This document shows positions 32,247 to 44,053 of a DNA stretch of 64,000 bases, one piece after another (position 1 is the stretch's first letter; each line of letters starts with the position of its first letter). The stretch lies in contig CAWKAP010000002.1 in NCBI GenBank assembly GCA_963847675.1, forward strand, positions 334,214-398,213. The letters run 5' to 3'. Under the pieces are notes generated by a model. It saw only the letters and a list, made by a program, of their open reading frames with translations, had not been told where the DNA came from and did not search any database. This DNA comes from JADJWR01 sp963847675. Lineage in GTDB: Bacteria > Pseudomonadota > Gammaproteobacteria > Burkholderiales > Burkholderiaceae_F. Position numbers and translations under genes: made by a program.

Positions 32247-33614
32247 ATGAACGCCGTCCCGCCGATCGACGCCACCACGCTGCGCAGCGCAATCGCCCGC
32301 CGCGTTGCCTTCCGCACCGAGAGCCAGAACCCCGACCGTGCCGCCGAACTGCGCGCCTATCTCACCGACGAGATCGGACCGACGCTCGCGGCGCTCGGCT
32401 TCGACTGGATCCTGTGGGACAACCCGGTCGAAGGCAGGCCGCCGCTGCTCTTTGCCGAGCGGATCGAGGACGCGCGGCTGCCCACCGTGCTGATGTACGG
32501 CCACGGCGACGTCGTGCCCGGCTACGACGCGCAGTGGCGCAAGGCGGCGTCGCCGTGGACGCTCGAGGCGCAGGGCAATCGCTGGTACGGCCGTGGCACC
32601 GCCGACAACAAGGGCCAGCATTCGATCAACCTGGCGGCGATCGAACACGTGCTTCGCACGCGCGGGGCGCTCGGCTGCAACGTCAAGTGGCTGTTCGAAA
32701 TGGGCGAGGAGGTCGGCTCGCCCGGCCTGCGCAGGGTCTGCGAAGCCCGTCGCAAGGAGCTTGCCGCCGACGTGCTCATCGCCAGCGACGGGCCGCGGCT
32801 GCGCTCGGACCTGCCGACGCTGTTCCTCGGTTCGCGCGGCGCGTTCAACTTCGTGCTCGACTGCAACCTGCGCGATGGCGGCCATCACTCGGGCAACTGG
32901 GGCGGGCTGCTCGCCAACCCCGGCACGCTGCTGGCGCACGCCATCGCCTCGCTGGTCGATGCGCGCGGAGCGATCCGCGTGGCCGGACTGCGGCCCGCGC
33001 CGATTCCCGACAGCGTGCGCCGGGCACTGGCGACCATCGAGCCCGGCGAGTCCGGCGGGCCGGCGATCGATGCCGACTGGGGCGAGCCGGGGCTGACGCC
33101 GGCCGAGCGCGTGTTCGGCTTCAACACGCTCGAAGTGCTCGCGTTCAGGACCGGCAACCCGGAGAACCCCGTCAACGCGATTCCGGGACGCGCCACCGCG
33201 CACCTGCAGGTGCGCTTCGTCGCCGGCTGCGACCACACGACCTTCATTCCGGCGATTCGCGAGCACCTCGATGCGCACGGACTGTCTCGTGTCGACGTCT
33301 CCCCCGCGCGCAGCGAGACGATGAACGCCACGCGCCTCGATCCCGACAACCCCTGGGTGCGCTGGGCCGCGGCCAGCGTCGAACGAACGATCGGCATCAG
33401 GCCGGCGATCCTGCCGAACCTCGGCGGCTCGCTGCCCAACGACTGCTTCGCGCAGGTGCTCGGCCTGCCGACGATCTGGGTGCCGCACTCCTATCCGGCC
33501 TGCTCGCAGCACGCGCCCGACGAGCACCTGCTCGCCGATGTCGCCGTCCAGGGCGTGGCGATCATGGCCGGACTGCTGTCCGACATCGGCGCCGCGCCGC
33601 CGCTCGGGCGTTAG
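32247..33614 (+). CDS. M20 family metallopeptidase (carboxypeptidase/deacylase type)
   Basis: 455 residues, start chosen at 32247 (MNAVPPIDATTLRSAIARRV); an ATG at 32226 is also possible. Zinc site residues: His86 and Asp88 in MYGHGDVVPG, the bridging Asp120 in GRGTADNKGQH, the catalytic Glu pair 154-155 in FEMGEEVGSPG. The lid/dimerisation domain contains LDCNLRDGGHHSGNWGGLLA and RFVAGCDHTTFIP, and it ends LPTIWVPHSYPACSQHAPDE. Likely a cytoplasmic dipeptidase or amide hydrolase; substrate not determinable. Divergent from maeB. Confidence 0.9.
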   Translation: MNAVPPIDATTLRSAIARRVAFRTESQNPDRAAELRAYLTDEIGPTLAALGFDWILWDNPVEGRPPLLFAERIEDARLPTVLMYGHGDVVPGYDAQWRKAASPWTLEAQGNRWYGRGTADNKGQHSINLAAIEHVLRTRGALGCNVKWLFEMGEEVGSPGLRRVCEARRKELAADVLIASDGPRLRSDLPTLFLGSRGAFNFVLDCNLRDGGHHSGNWGGLLANPGTLLAHAIASLVDARGAIRVAGLRPAPIPDSVRRALATIEPGESGGPAIDADWGEPGLTPAERVFGFNTLEVLAFRTGNPENPVNAIPGRATAHLQVRFVAGCDHTTFIPAIREHLDAHGLSRVDVSPARSETMNATRLDPDNPWVRWAAASVERTIGIRPAILPNLGGSLPNDCFAQVLGLPTIWVPHSYPACSQHAPDEHLLADVAVQGVAIMAGLLSDIGAAPPLGR

Positions 33615-33782
33615 CGCAGGATCAATCTCCGTGCAGGCTGACGCAGGTCAAGCGTCAGCGGGCAGCAGACAACAGCCGTTACACCTTGCAGGTTGCGGCC
33701 GCCCGGTGGCGGTCCAACAATGATCCTGTCGACGACGGCATCTGATTGCGATGCGGTCGCCTGTGATCGTGAGGTGACCTCG

Positions 33783-34379
33783 ATGAAAGCGCTGAATCTT
33801 CTGGCTGCGTCCTGCGCTGCCGCGTTTGTGCTGACGGCCGCCAGTCCGGCGGCGGAAGCCCAGGGGGCCCCACGGGGCGGTGGGGGCGGCAGTGGCGGAT
33901 CGTTCCGCGGAGCGCCGCCGCCGGGCGGTGGGTCGTTCCGCGGTGGCCCAGCCCCGCGTCACGGTGGCGGCTCGTATCGGGGCGCCCCGCCGCACGGGGG
34001 CGGTTCCTTCCGCGGCCATCCGGGTGGCAGCTATCGGGGCCACGTGCACCCGCGGCCCACGACGAGCTTCTACTTCGGCTACTACGGGCCGGGCTACTGG
34101 TGGGGTCCGGGTTATTGGCCGGGCTACTGGACGGGTCCCGGCTACTGGGGGCCGCGCTATGGCTACGCGTACCGGCCGTATTTCGACTCCTACCCGCCCG
34201 CCTATGTCGCACCGGACCCGCCCGTGTACATCGAACGAGATCCGCCGGTTGAGCCTGCGGCACCGGTGTGGTGGTACTGGTGTGCCCAGGCCAGGGCCTA
34301 TTACCCGTACGTCAAGGAATGCCCGGGCGGCTGGCAGCGAGTAGCGCCGCAAACGGTGCAGCCGCCCGCAAGTCAATGA
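33783..34379 (+). CDS. Secreted Gly/Tyr/Pro-rich repetitive protein, function unknown
   Basis: 198 residues. A signal peptide (LLAASCAAAFVLTAASPAAE, cleavage near AEAQG, residue 26) precedes a Gly-rich region with repeats of GGGSFRG / GGGSYRG / PPHGGGSFRG (about 30-85). An aromatic segment follows (FYFGYYGPGYWWGPGYWPGY), then a short conserved module VWWYWCAQARAYYPYVKECP with GGWQRV near the end. Similar C-terminal modules occur in many beta-proteobacterial small exported proteins. Likely outer-membrane-associated or extracellular; no enzymatic motif. It is followed 12 bases later by a lipoprotein gene, so the two are probably one transcript. Confidence 0.75.
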   Translation: MKALNLLAASCAAAFVLTAASPAAEAQGAPRGGGGGSGGSFRGAPPPGGGSFRGGPAPRHGGGSYRGAPPHGGGSFRGHPGGSYRGHVHPRPTTSFYFGYYGPGYWWGPGYWPGYWTGPGYWGPRYGYAYRPYFDSYPPAYVAPDPPVYIERDPPVEPAAPVWWYWCAQARAYYPYVKECPGGWQRVAPQTVQPPASQ

Positions 34380-34391
34380 CACAGGTGCGCC

Positions 34392-34970
34392 ATGAAACGA
34401 GTTCTCAGGTTCTCCCCCCTTGCCTTGCTGCTGCTGGCCGCGGGCTGCGTGGTGTTGCCGCCGGCCGGACCCAGCCAGTACGCGATGCCCGGCTCACGAC
34501 TGAGCTTCGAGCAGTTCCAGTTCGACGACGCAGCCTGCCGGCAGTACGCGACGGCGCAGATCGGCGGCCGTAGCGCCGGTGAAACCGCGCAGGAAAGCCA
34601 AGCAGCCAGCGCGGTCGTGGGCACGGCGCTCGGGGCCGCGACCGGCGCGGCTTTCGGCGGCAGTTCCGAGGCCGCCGCGGTCGGCGCGGGCATCGGCCTG
34701 CTGACCGGCGCGATGATCGGCCTGGGCACATCGGAGTCGTCGTACTACGCGGTCCAGCGTCGCTACGACGGTGCGTACTACCAGTGCATGTACGCGCGCG
34801 GCCACAAGGTGCCGGTGTCGAGACACTACGCGGAGTCGGCGCGCGCTGCGCCGAGCGCGCCCGTGGCCCCGCCTGCGGACGCCGCCGTGCCGCCGCCGAA
34901 TGCGCCGCCACCGCCGGCCGCGCCTTACGTGCCGCCCTACTGGCCGAGCACGCCGCCGCCGCCGCGCTGA
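34392..34970 (+). CDS. Lipoprotein with glycine-zipper domain
   Basis: 192 residues. Lipoprotein signal: LALLLLAAGCVVLP with lipobox AAGC (Cys19). DDAACRQYATAQIGG is the typical lead-in of YMGG/glycine-zipper proteins, followed by the glycine zipper VVGTALGAATGAAFGGSSEA and AAVGAGIGLLTGAMIGLG (about 75-120). YDGAYYQCMYARGHKVPV and a Pro-rich tail complete it. Outer-membrane lipoprotein anchored to the periplasmic face; function unknown, possibly envelope stability. It is in the same unit as the Gly-rich exported protein just upstream. Confidence 0.82.
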   Translation: MKRVLRFSPLALLLLAAGCVVLPPAGPSQYAMPGSRLSFEQFQFDDAACRQYATAQIGGRSAGETAQESQAASAVVGTALGAATGAAFGGSSEAAAVGAGIGLLTGAMIGLGTSESSYYAVQRRYDGAYYQCMYARGHKVPVSRHYAESARAAPSAPVAPPADAAVPPPNAPPPPAAPYVPPYWPSTPPPPR

Positions 34971-34981
34971 AGCCGCGCCCC

Positions 34982-35809
34982 CTACTGCGGCGGTGGCGCC
35001 GCCGTGATCTCGCGCCGGAACGCGCGCAGCCTGGCCTTGGCTCGCGCCGCGTTGGCCGCGCCCATCCGCAGCAGCAGTTTCTGGCCTGCCGAGCGCGCCT
35101 CGAGTTCCGGATCGGCGAACTCGTAGAGGACCTTCGGCTGCACCAGCCTGATCGGGCCGGCAATCTCCGGCGTGGCGAGCAGATGATCGATCACGGCGAC
35201 CAGGCGGTCGTTGAACTGCCCCTGCGGATAGCCGAGCTCTCGGTACGCCTGCTGCAGCAGCGGGTAGAAGCGCACGTACAGCTCGGCGGCACGCTTCGCG
35301 TCGACGGCTTCGGCAAGCTGCAGGTGCGCGGCGTAGCGCGCCGCATTGGCTTCGCCGATCACGCGCCCGTCGGCCTCTCCGTCGACGATGAATGCGCCGC
35401 CCGGGCCCCGCACCGGCAGGACCTTCGTCGCGACCTTGCTGCGCGGCAGGTTGTCGACGGTGGCGACGATTCGCGCCGCAATGCCGGTCATGTGAAAGAA
35501 CTCGACCAGCGCCTTCTCGCCGACGAGACCGCCGATCCCCGTGCGCAACGCGGTGTCGCTTTCGGCCAGTGGCGGCAGCGGGGTGGCCTCGCCGCCCGCT
35601 TCGAGCGCAGCCGGGGCCGATTCGATCGGATGCTCGACCTTCGCTTCGACCTGGGGCGGTTCGGTGGCCGGTGGCGCCACCGTCGGCATCTGGGTCACGG
35701 GCGACGGCGCCGGGGGCGTGCGTCCCTGCCACCACCACCACGCGGCGCCCGCCGCAACGACGACGAACGCGCCGAGCACCCACCACCAGATCGTCCTGTC
35801 CTCGTTCAT
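34982..35809 (-). CDS. DUF3014 domain protein, membrane-anchored
   Basis: 275 residues from the ATG at 35809 (MNEDRTIWWWVLGAFVVVAA). One N-terminal membrane segment, a Pro/Glu-rich linker (about 30-85), and a periplasmic DUF3014 domain: SDTALRTGIGGLVGEKALVE, RIVATVDNLPRSKVATKVLP, RYAAHLQLAEAVDAKRAAEL, YRELGYPQGQFNDRLVAVID and LYEFADPELEARSAGQKLLL. The family is widespread in proteobacteria without known function. It is convergent with the lipoprotein gene, and downstream of NnrU on the same strand. Confidence 0.85.
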   Translation of the reverse strand: MNEDRTIWWWVLGAFVVVAAGAAWWWWQGRTPPAPSPVTQMPTVAPPATEPPQVEAKVEHPIESAPAALEAGGEATPLPPLAESDTALRTGIGGLVGEKALVEFFHMTGIAARIVATVDNLPRSKVATKVLPVRGPGGAFIVDGEADGRVIGEANAARYAAHLQLAEAVDAKRAAELYVRFYPLLQQAYRELGYPQGQFNDRLVAVIDHLLATPEIAGPIRLVQPKVLYEFADPELEARSAGQKLLLRMGAANAARAKARLRAFRREITAAPPPQ

Positions 35810-35883
35810 CGCCGGCCTCCCGCCCGCTGTCACCTTTCCTTCCGAGTCGCCAATCCGCCTTCGGTTCCCCGCGTCGCGCGCGC

Positions 35884-36465
35884 TCAGGCCACGAAGGGAC
35901 GCACGCCGAACAGCCAGCCGTGCAGATACAGCGCGAACACGGCCCACGCCCCCGCGCCGACGACGATCGTCGTCACGTCGCCGGCCAGCGTTCCGCGCAC
36001 GTCGACGCGGCCCTGGCTGCGATCGCGCCGCCGTGCCGCGCGATAGTCGAACACCGCCCACAGCAGGAAGCCGCCGAACAGCAGCAGGTCCTCGAGGTGC
36101 CCGTTGGCGAGCAGATGCCCGACGGCCCAGATCTTCACGCCGAGCACCATCGGATGCCCGACCGCCGCCTTGATGCGGTTGCGCGGCACGTAGGCCGCGG
36201 CCAGCAGCACGAACGCAAACAGCACGAGCAGGGCCGACAAGTGCCGCGCCCATAACGGCGGATCCCAGAGCACGATCGCGGCGCCGCGCGCCTGGCCGTA
36301 GCCGATCACGATCAGCACCAGGCCGACCGCGGAGACCACGGAATAGATGCCCTTGTACGCGCCCGCACCCAGTTTCGCGATCTGCGCACCGCGCCAGCCT
36401 TCGGCAAAGATGCGCACCGAGTGCGCGCCGAGGAAGACGATCAGTCCGGCGATCAGCAACGTCAT
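35884..36465 (-). CDS. NnrU family membrane protein
   Basis: 193 residues, about five to six membrane helices: LIAGLIVFLGAHSVRIFAEG, YSVVSAVGLVLIVIGYG, ALLVLFAFVLLAAAYV, LVLGVKIWAVGHLLANGHLE... LLLFGGFLLWAVFDY. The motif VPRNRIKAAVGHPMVLGVK and HLLANGHLEDLLLFGGFLLW are characteristic of the NnrU/isoprenylcysteine methyltransferase-like group. NnrU was named for a link to nitric oxide/nitrite reduction in Rhodobacter, but most homologues, including this one, have no denitrification genes nearby, so function stays open. Confidence 0.85.
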   Translation of the reverse strand: MTLLIAGLIVFLGAHSVRIFAEGWRGAQIAKLGAGAYKGIYSVVSAVGLVLIVIGYGQARGAAIVLWDPPLWARHLSALLVLFAFVLLAAAYVPRNRIKAAVGHPMVLGVKIWAVGHLLANGHLEDLLLFGGFLLWAVFDYRAARRRDRSQGRVDVRGTLAGDVTTIVVGAGAWAVFALYLHGWLFGVRPFVA

Positions 36466-36632
36466 CGCACGCCCCTCTTCTCAAGCCATCGGGCTGCATT
36501 CTCGGCCGAAAAGCGCGCTGCGGCGATACCGCGCCGCGACCCCTGCATTGCGACCCTGCTGCCGGCGCGGTCGAGACCGGCGACTTGTTACAGCGCAAGA
36601 CCGCAGGCAGAACCTTTGCTACGTTGCTGCGC

Positions 36633-39452
<2,820 letters not shown>

Positions 39453-39500
39453 CGCGCCGCGGCCGGCGCTACGATGCGCCATCCATTGCCGCAAACCGCC

Positions 39501-40286
39501 ATGCCCCCGACCTCTGCCGATCCCGCTGCGCTGCAGGCTCCGCTGACGAGCGCCGACTTCGATGTCCTTGGCGAGATGCTCGCCGCGGACTGGGCGCCGG
39601 AAACGACGATGGACCTGGAGCAGCTCGACGGCTTTCTGGCCGGGCTGATCTGCGCCCCGCGCGTCGTGCTGCCGAGCGCGTATGTGCCCGTCATCTTCGG
39701 CGACGAGGAGCCGGCGTTTCCCGACGGCGAGACAGCGCAGCGCTTCTTCACGCTGCTGATGCGGCGGAACAACCAGATCGCCACCGCGCTGAATGCGCCG
39801 GTGGAGCGGCTTGACGACCCGCGCGCCTACGTGCCGTTCCTGATCGACTGGGACGAGAACAGCGAGGTCGCAACGCAGATGGTCGAGGCCGGCGAGATCC
39901 CGCGCGTGCCGCGCTACGGCGAGTTATGGGCGCGCGGCTTCCTGCATGCCGTGCACCTGACGCAGGACGACTGGGAGTCGGCCGAGGAAGACGAGGCGGG
40001 GGCTGAACTCGTCAGCGATGCGCTCGACGCAATCGTCGCGCTGGTGCCCGAGGACGACGAGGACGCGGAGGTCGACGACGCCGACGAAGCGCCCGACGCG
40101 CGCGACGGCATGGTCGCCGACGCGCTGATCGCCGCCTACGACCTGCGCGACCACTGGCGCGACGTGCAGTTCGAGCAGGTTCGCGTCAAGGAGCCGATCC
40201 GCCGCGAAGCGAAGGTCGGCCGCAACGACCCCTGCCCGTGCGGCAGCGGGAAGAAGTACAAGCTCTGCCACGGGCGCGAACACTGA
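39501..40286 (+). CDS. UPF0149/YecA family protein with C-terminal SEC-C zinc motif
   Basis: 261 residues from the ATG at 39501. The YecA/UPF0149 domain has TSADFDVLGEMLAADWAPET, MDLEQLDGFLAGLICAPRVV and YGELWARGFLHAVHLTQDDW. An acidic stretch follows (PEDDEDAEVDDADEAPDARD, about 190-210), and a SEC-C metal-binding tail NDPCPCGSGKKYKLCHG closes the protein. SEC-C motifs bind zinc and in SecA contact SecB and ribosomes; E. coli YecA also associates with ribosomes. Probable cytoplasmic role in translation or protein targeting quality; not proven for this one. Confidence 0.9.
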   Translation: MPPTSADPAALQAPLTSADFDVLGEMLAADWAPETTMDLEQLDGFLAGLICAPRVVLPSAYVPVIFGDEEPAFPDGETAQRFFTLLMRRNNQIATALNAPVERLDDPRAYVPFLIDWDENSEVATQMVEAGEIPRVPRYGELWARGFLHAVHLTQDDWESAEEDEAGAELVSDALDAIVALVPEDDEDAEVDDADEAPDARDGMVADALIAAYDLRDHWRDVQFEQVRVKEPIRREAKVGRNDPCPCGSGKKYKLCHGREH

Positions 40287-40289
40287 ACG

Positions 40290-40310
40290 CCGGCGGCCTT
40301 CGGCCGCCGG
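40290..40310. terminator. Strong GC hairpin just after the YecA-type gene
   Basis: CCGGCGGCC TTC GGCCGCCGG folds as a very stable stem closed by a C(UUCG)G tetraloop, 3 bases after the stop codon. No T-run follows, so it is either a weak terminator or a 3' end protecting hairpin. Confidence 0.55.
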
Positions 40311-40394
40311 TGGTCGTTCGGGCCGACTCGCTATCCTTGCCGAAAAATGCAGTTCGCGGCGACCGCCGCACCCTGCACGAGGAGACGCAACACG

Positions 40395-41769
40395 ATGACC
40401 ACCGCCACCACGCTGGCCGAACTCGACCGGCAGCAGTCGATCCATCCGCACACCAACCTGCGCAGGCACGAGGCGAAAGGCCCCGTGATCATGACGCGCG
40501 GCCGCGGCATCCACGTCTACGACGTCGACGGCCGCGAGTACATCGAGGGCATGGCGGGGCTGTGGTGCGCCTCGCTCGGCTTTTCGAACGAACGCCTGAT
40601 CGCCGCCGCGACGAAGCAGCTCGCCACGCTGCCGTACTACCACGGCTTCGCGCACAAGACCTCGGACGTGGCGATCGAGGTCGCGCGCGACCTGCTGGCG
40701 GTCGCGCCCGGCAGGATGGCACGCGCGTTCTTCGGCACGAGCGGCTCGGACGCGAACGACAGCGCGATCAAGATGGTCCGCTACTACAACAACGCGCTCG
40801 GCCGGCCGCAGAAGAAGAAGATCGTGGCCCGCACGCGCGGCTACCACGGGGTGAGCATCGCCACCGCAAACCTCACCGGGCTGCCGAACATCCACGCCGG
40901 CTTCGACCTGCCCGGCCCGGGCGTGGTGCACACCGACTGTCCGCACCACTACCGCTTTGCGCAGCCGGGCGAGAGCGAGGAAGCCTTCGCCAGCCGGCTC
41001 GCCGCCAATCTGGAAAAGCTGATCGAGAAGGAGGGTGCCGACACGATCGCCGCCTTCATCGCCGAGCCGGTGATGGGCGCCGGCGGCGTGATCGTGCCGC
41101 CGGCCACCTACTTCGAGAAGGTGCAGCCGATCCTGAAGAAGCACGACATCCTGCTGATTGCCGACGAGGTGATCTGCGGCTTCGGCCGCACCGGGCAGAT
41201 GTGGGGCAGCCAGACGTACGACATCGACCCGGACATCGTCGTGCTGCGCCAAGGCGCTGACCGGCGCCTACGTGCCGTTTTCGGCGACGATGGTCTCCGC
41301 GCACGTCTACGAGCCGATCGCCGAGCACTCGGCGAAGCTCGGCACGTTCGGCCACGGCTACACCTACTCGGCGCACCCGCTCGGCGCGGCCGTGGCGATC
41401 GAAGCGCTGAAGATCTACCGCGAGACCGACATCGCCGCGCGCGTTCGCAGCCTCGCGCCGCAGTTCCAGGGCGGGCTGCGCAAGCTCGCGGCCAGTCCGA
41501 TCGTCGGCGAGGTGCGCGGCGTGGGACTGATCGCCGCCGTCGAACTGGTCAAGGACAAGGCGGCCAGGGCCCCGTTTCCCGCCGCCGCGGCGGTCGCGGC
41601 GCACTTCGCGGAGCGCGCCCACGCCCACGGCCTCGTCGTGCGGGCGCTGGGCGATGCGGTCGCGCTGTGCCCGCCGCTGATCATCGAGCCGGCACAGATC
41701 GACGAGATGCTGGCGCGCTTCGCCCAGGCACTGCGCGACACCGAGGGCTACGTCGAGCAACTGCAGTAG
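40395..41769 (+). CDS. Class III (omega-amino acid/polyamine:pyruvate type) aminotransferase, one frameshift
   Basis: Start 40395. First frame: QQSIHPHTNLRRHEAKGPVI, YIEGMAGLWCASLGFSNERL, FFGTSGSDANDSAIKMVRYY, TRGYHGVSIATANLTGLPNI, IAEPVMGAGGVIVPPATYF and IADEVICGFGRTGQMWGSQ (PLP-ring Asp in ADEV). A +1 shift near 41249 then opens the second frame, AKALTGAYVPFSATMVSAHV (PLP lysine in AKALTG), HGYTYSAHPLGAAVAIEALK and GEVRGVGLIAAVELVKDKA. PLP enzyme moving an amino group from a diamine, beta-alanine or omega-amino acid to pyruvate or 2-oxoglutarate. The transporter genes that follow within 35 bases suggest a polyamine such as putrescine. The shift removes the active-site lysine, so the enzyme is dead if the shift is real; one extra base is the simplest explanation. 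Confidence 0.9.
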
Positions 41770-41801
41770 CGGACGGCCACCGCAGCCGCCGGAGCGCCGC
41801 C

Positions 41802-42885
41802 TTGAGCTTCGTGGTCTTCGACGATGTGTGCAAGACCTACGACGGCGTGGCCAACGTCGTCGATCACCTCCACCTCGAGGTCGGCGAAGGCGAATTCCTG
41901 TCGCTGCTCGGCCCCTCGGGCTCGGGCAAGACCACCACGCTGATGATGCTGGCCGGCTTCGAGCGGCCCACCGCCGGCCACATCCGGCTGCGCGGCGAAT
42001 CGATCGAGCGGCTGCCGCCCTATCGGCGCAATTTCGGCATGGTGTTCCAGAACTACGCGCTGTTTCCGCACATGACGGTCGGCGAGAACCTCGCCTTCCC
42101 GCTGTCGGTGCGCGGCGTGACCCGGGGCGACGCCGCGCAGCGGGTCGGCCGCGCGCTCGAGATGGTGCGCCTGCCCGGCTACGAGTCGCGCCTGCCGGGG
42201 CAGCTTTCCGGCGGCCAGCAGCAGCGCGTCGCGGTGGCGCGCGCGCTGGTGTTCGAGCCGCAGCTGATCCTGATGGACGAGCCGCTCGGCGCGCTCGACA
42301 AGCAGCTGCGCGAGGAAATGCAGCTCGAGCTGCGCAGCCTGCACGAGCGGCTCGGCATCACCACCGTCTACGTCACCCACGACCAGTCCGAGGCGCTGAC
42401 GATGTCGGACCGCATCGCCGTGTTCCATCACGGCCGGATTCAGCAGGTGGCCGACCCGCAGACGATCTACGAGCAGCCGGCGAACCTGTTCGTCGCCTCG
42501 TTCATCGGCGAGAGCAACCGCCTCGCCGCACGGCTGCTCGAGGCGCGCGCCGACGGCGCGTGCGTCGCCGGCGTCAGCGACGGCATCACGCTGCGCGGCA
42601 GCGCCGCCACCGGCTGCGGAAACGGAGCGGATGTCGTCGTCGCCGTGCGGCCGGAACGCATTGTCGTGACCACTGCCGCCGCGGCCGACGCGCGGGACAA
42701 CGAACTGGCCGGCGTGGTCGAAGAAACCATCTTTCTCGGTGGCCACGTGCGGGTCGCGGCTGAAATGCGCGGTCGGCGAGATCGTCGCCAGCGTGCCGAT
42801 CCAGTTTGCCGCAGAGATACCGCCGGCCGGCAGCCGTGCCGTCGCCCGCTGGCCGGCGGCGAGTACATTCATCTTTCCGGCGTGA
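41802..42885 (+). CDS. ABC transporter ATP-binding protein, PotA-like, frameshift near C-terminus
   Basis: TTG start at 41802 (a GTG at 41811 is the alternative). Walker A LLGPSGSGKTTTLMMLAG, Q-loop FGMVFQNYALFPHMTVGENL, signature LSGGQQQRVAVARALVFEPQ, Walker B LILMDEPLGALDKQLRE, switch VYVTHDQSEALTMSDRIAVF. The C-terminal TOBE-like region has VVVAVRPERIVV. A +1 shift near 42760 separates VRVA from LKCAVGEIVASVPIQFAAE and the end at 42885. Energises the polyamine-type importer encoded by the next genes. Confidence 0.9.
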
Positions 42886-42916
42886 GACACGCCGACGTAC
42901 GAGGAGGAGAGCAACG

Positions 42917-43961
42917 ATGAACAAGAGAGCCAACACCCTGCTGATCGCGCTCGGCGCCGCGCTGGCGCTCGGTACCGCGGCGCAGGCGCGCGACCTGTCG
43001 GTGGTGTCGTGGGGCGGCGCCTACCAGGACGCGCAGAAGGAGGCCTACTTCAAGCCGTTCATGGAGAAGACCAAGGTCAAGATGGTCGACGAGAGCTGGG
43101 ACGGCGGCATCGGCGTGCTGCGCGCCAAGATGCAGGGCGGCGCCAACAACTGGGACGTGGTGCAGGTCGAAAGCGAGGAGCTGGCGCTCGGCTGCGAGGA
43201 GGGACTGTTCGAGAAGATCGACTGGGCCAGGCTCGGCGGCAAGGACAAGTTCCTCAAGGATGCGGTGAGCGACTGCGGGGTGGGTGCGATCGTCTACAAC
43301 TTCGTGCTCGCCTACGACGGCGACAAGATCAAGGACGGCCCGAAGAGCTGGAAGGACTTCTGGGACGTCAAGAAATTCCCCGGCAAGCGCGCGCTGCGCA
43401 AGGGGCCCGAAGACCAATCTCGAGATCGCGCTGATCGCCGACGGCGTGGCGCCGGGCGATGTGTACAAGACGCTGTCGACGCCGGCCGGCGTCGAGCGCG
43501 CGTTCGCCAAGCTGTCGCAGCTGAAGCCGCACCTGATCTGGTGGGAGAAGGGCGCGCAGCCGCCGCAGATGCTCGCCTCCGGCGAGGCGGCGATGGTCTC
43601 CGCCTACAACGGCCGCATCGCCGCCGCCAACAAGACCGACAAGAAGAACTTCAGGATGAGCTGGAACGACAGCCTGTACACGATCGACTCGTGGGTGATC
43701 ATGAAAGGCTCGCCGAACAAGGCGCAGGCCGAGCAGTTCCTCGCCTTCGTCAGCGATCCGCAGAACCAGAAGAACCTGCCGCCGAAGATCCCCTACGGCA
43801 TCACGCACAACGCCGCCACCGCGCTGGTCGACAAGGCCATCCTGCCCGACCTGCCGACCAACCCGGCCAACCTCAAGGTGTCGCTGTACCTGAGCGACAA
43901 GTTCTGGCTCGAGAACCTCGACAAGCTGAACCAGCGCTTCAACGCGTGGCTGGCCAAGTAG
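42917..43961 (+). CDS. ABC transporter substrate-binding protein, PotD-like, one frameshift
   Basis: Start 42917 with an excellent AGGAGGAGA ribosome site. Signal peptide TLLIALGAALALGTAAQA (cleavage near residue 24, before RDLSVVSWGGAYQDAQKEAY). SBP_bac_8 type: FKPFMEKTKVKMVDESWDGG, MQGGANNWDVVQVESEELAL, GVGAIVYNFVLAYDGDK and SWKDFWDVKKFPGKRALRKG. Then a +1 shift near 43409 inside GGGCCCG and KTNLEIALIADGVAPGDVYK, YNGRIAAANKTDKKNFRMSW, PKIPYGITHNAATALVDKAI. Periplasmic receptor for a spermidine/putrescine-like ligand; the aminotransferase upstream supports this. Confidence 0.9.
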
Positions 43962-44053
43962 CGAGCGCCTGAGCCTCGTCCCGCGCCTCGCCCGGCTGGC
44001 CGTGCTGCGGCAGCCGGCGGGCGGGGCCCACTGATCCCGCTCGATACGCCGCG

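Noticed and set aside
35884..36465. Denitrification gene cluster signalled by NnrU
   Set aside because: No nitrite or nitric oxide reductase genes nearby; NnrU homologues are widespread without that function.
40347..42920. A single 857-residue aminotransferase-ABC ATPase fusion
   Set aside because: The fused frame exists only because a +1 shift near 41249 removes the aminotransferase stop from that frame; the true C-terminus is in the next frame and ends at 41769.
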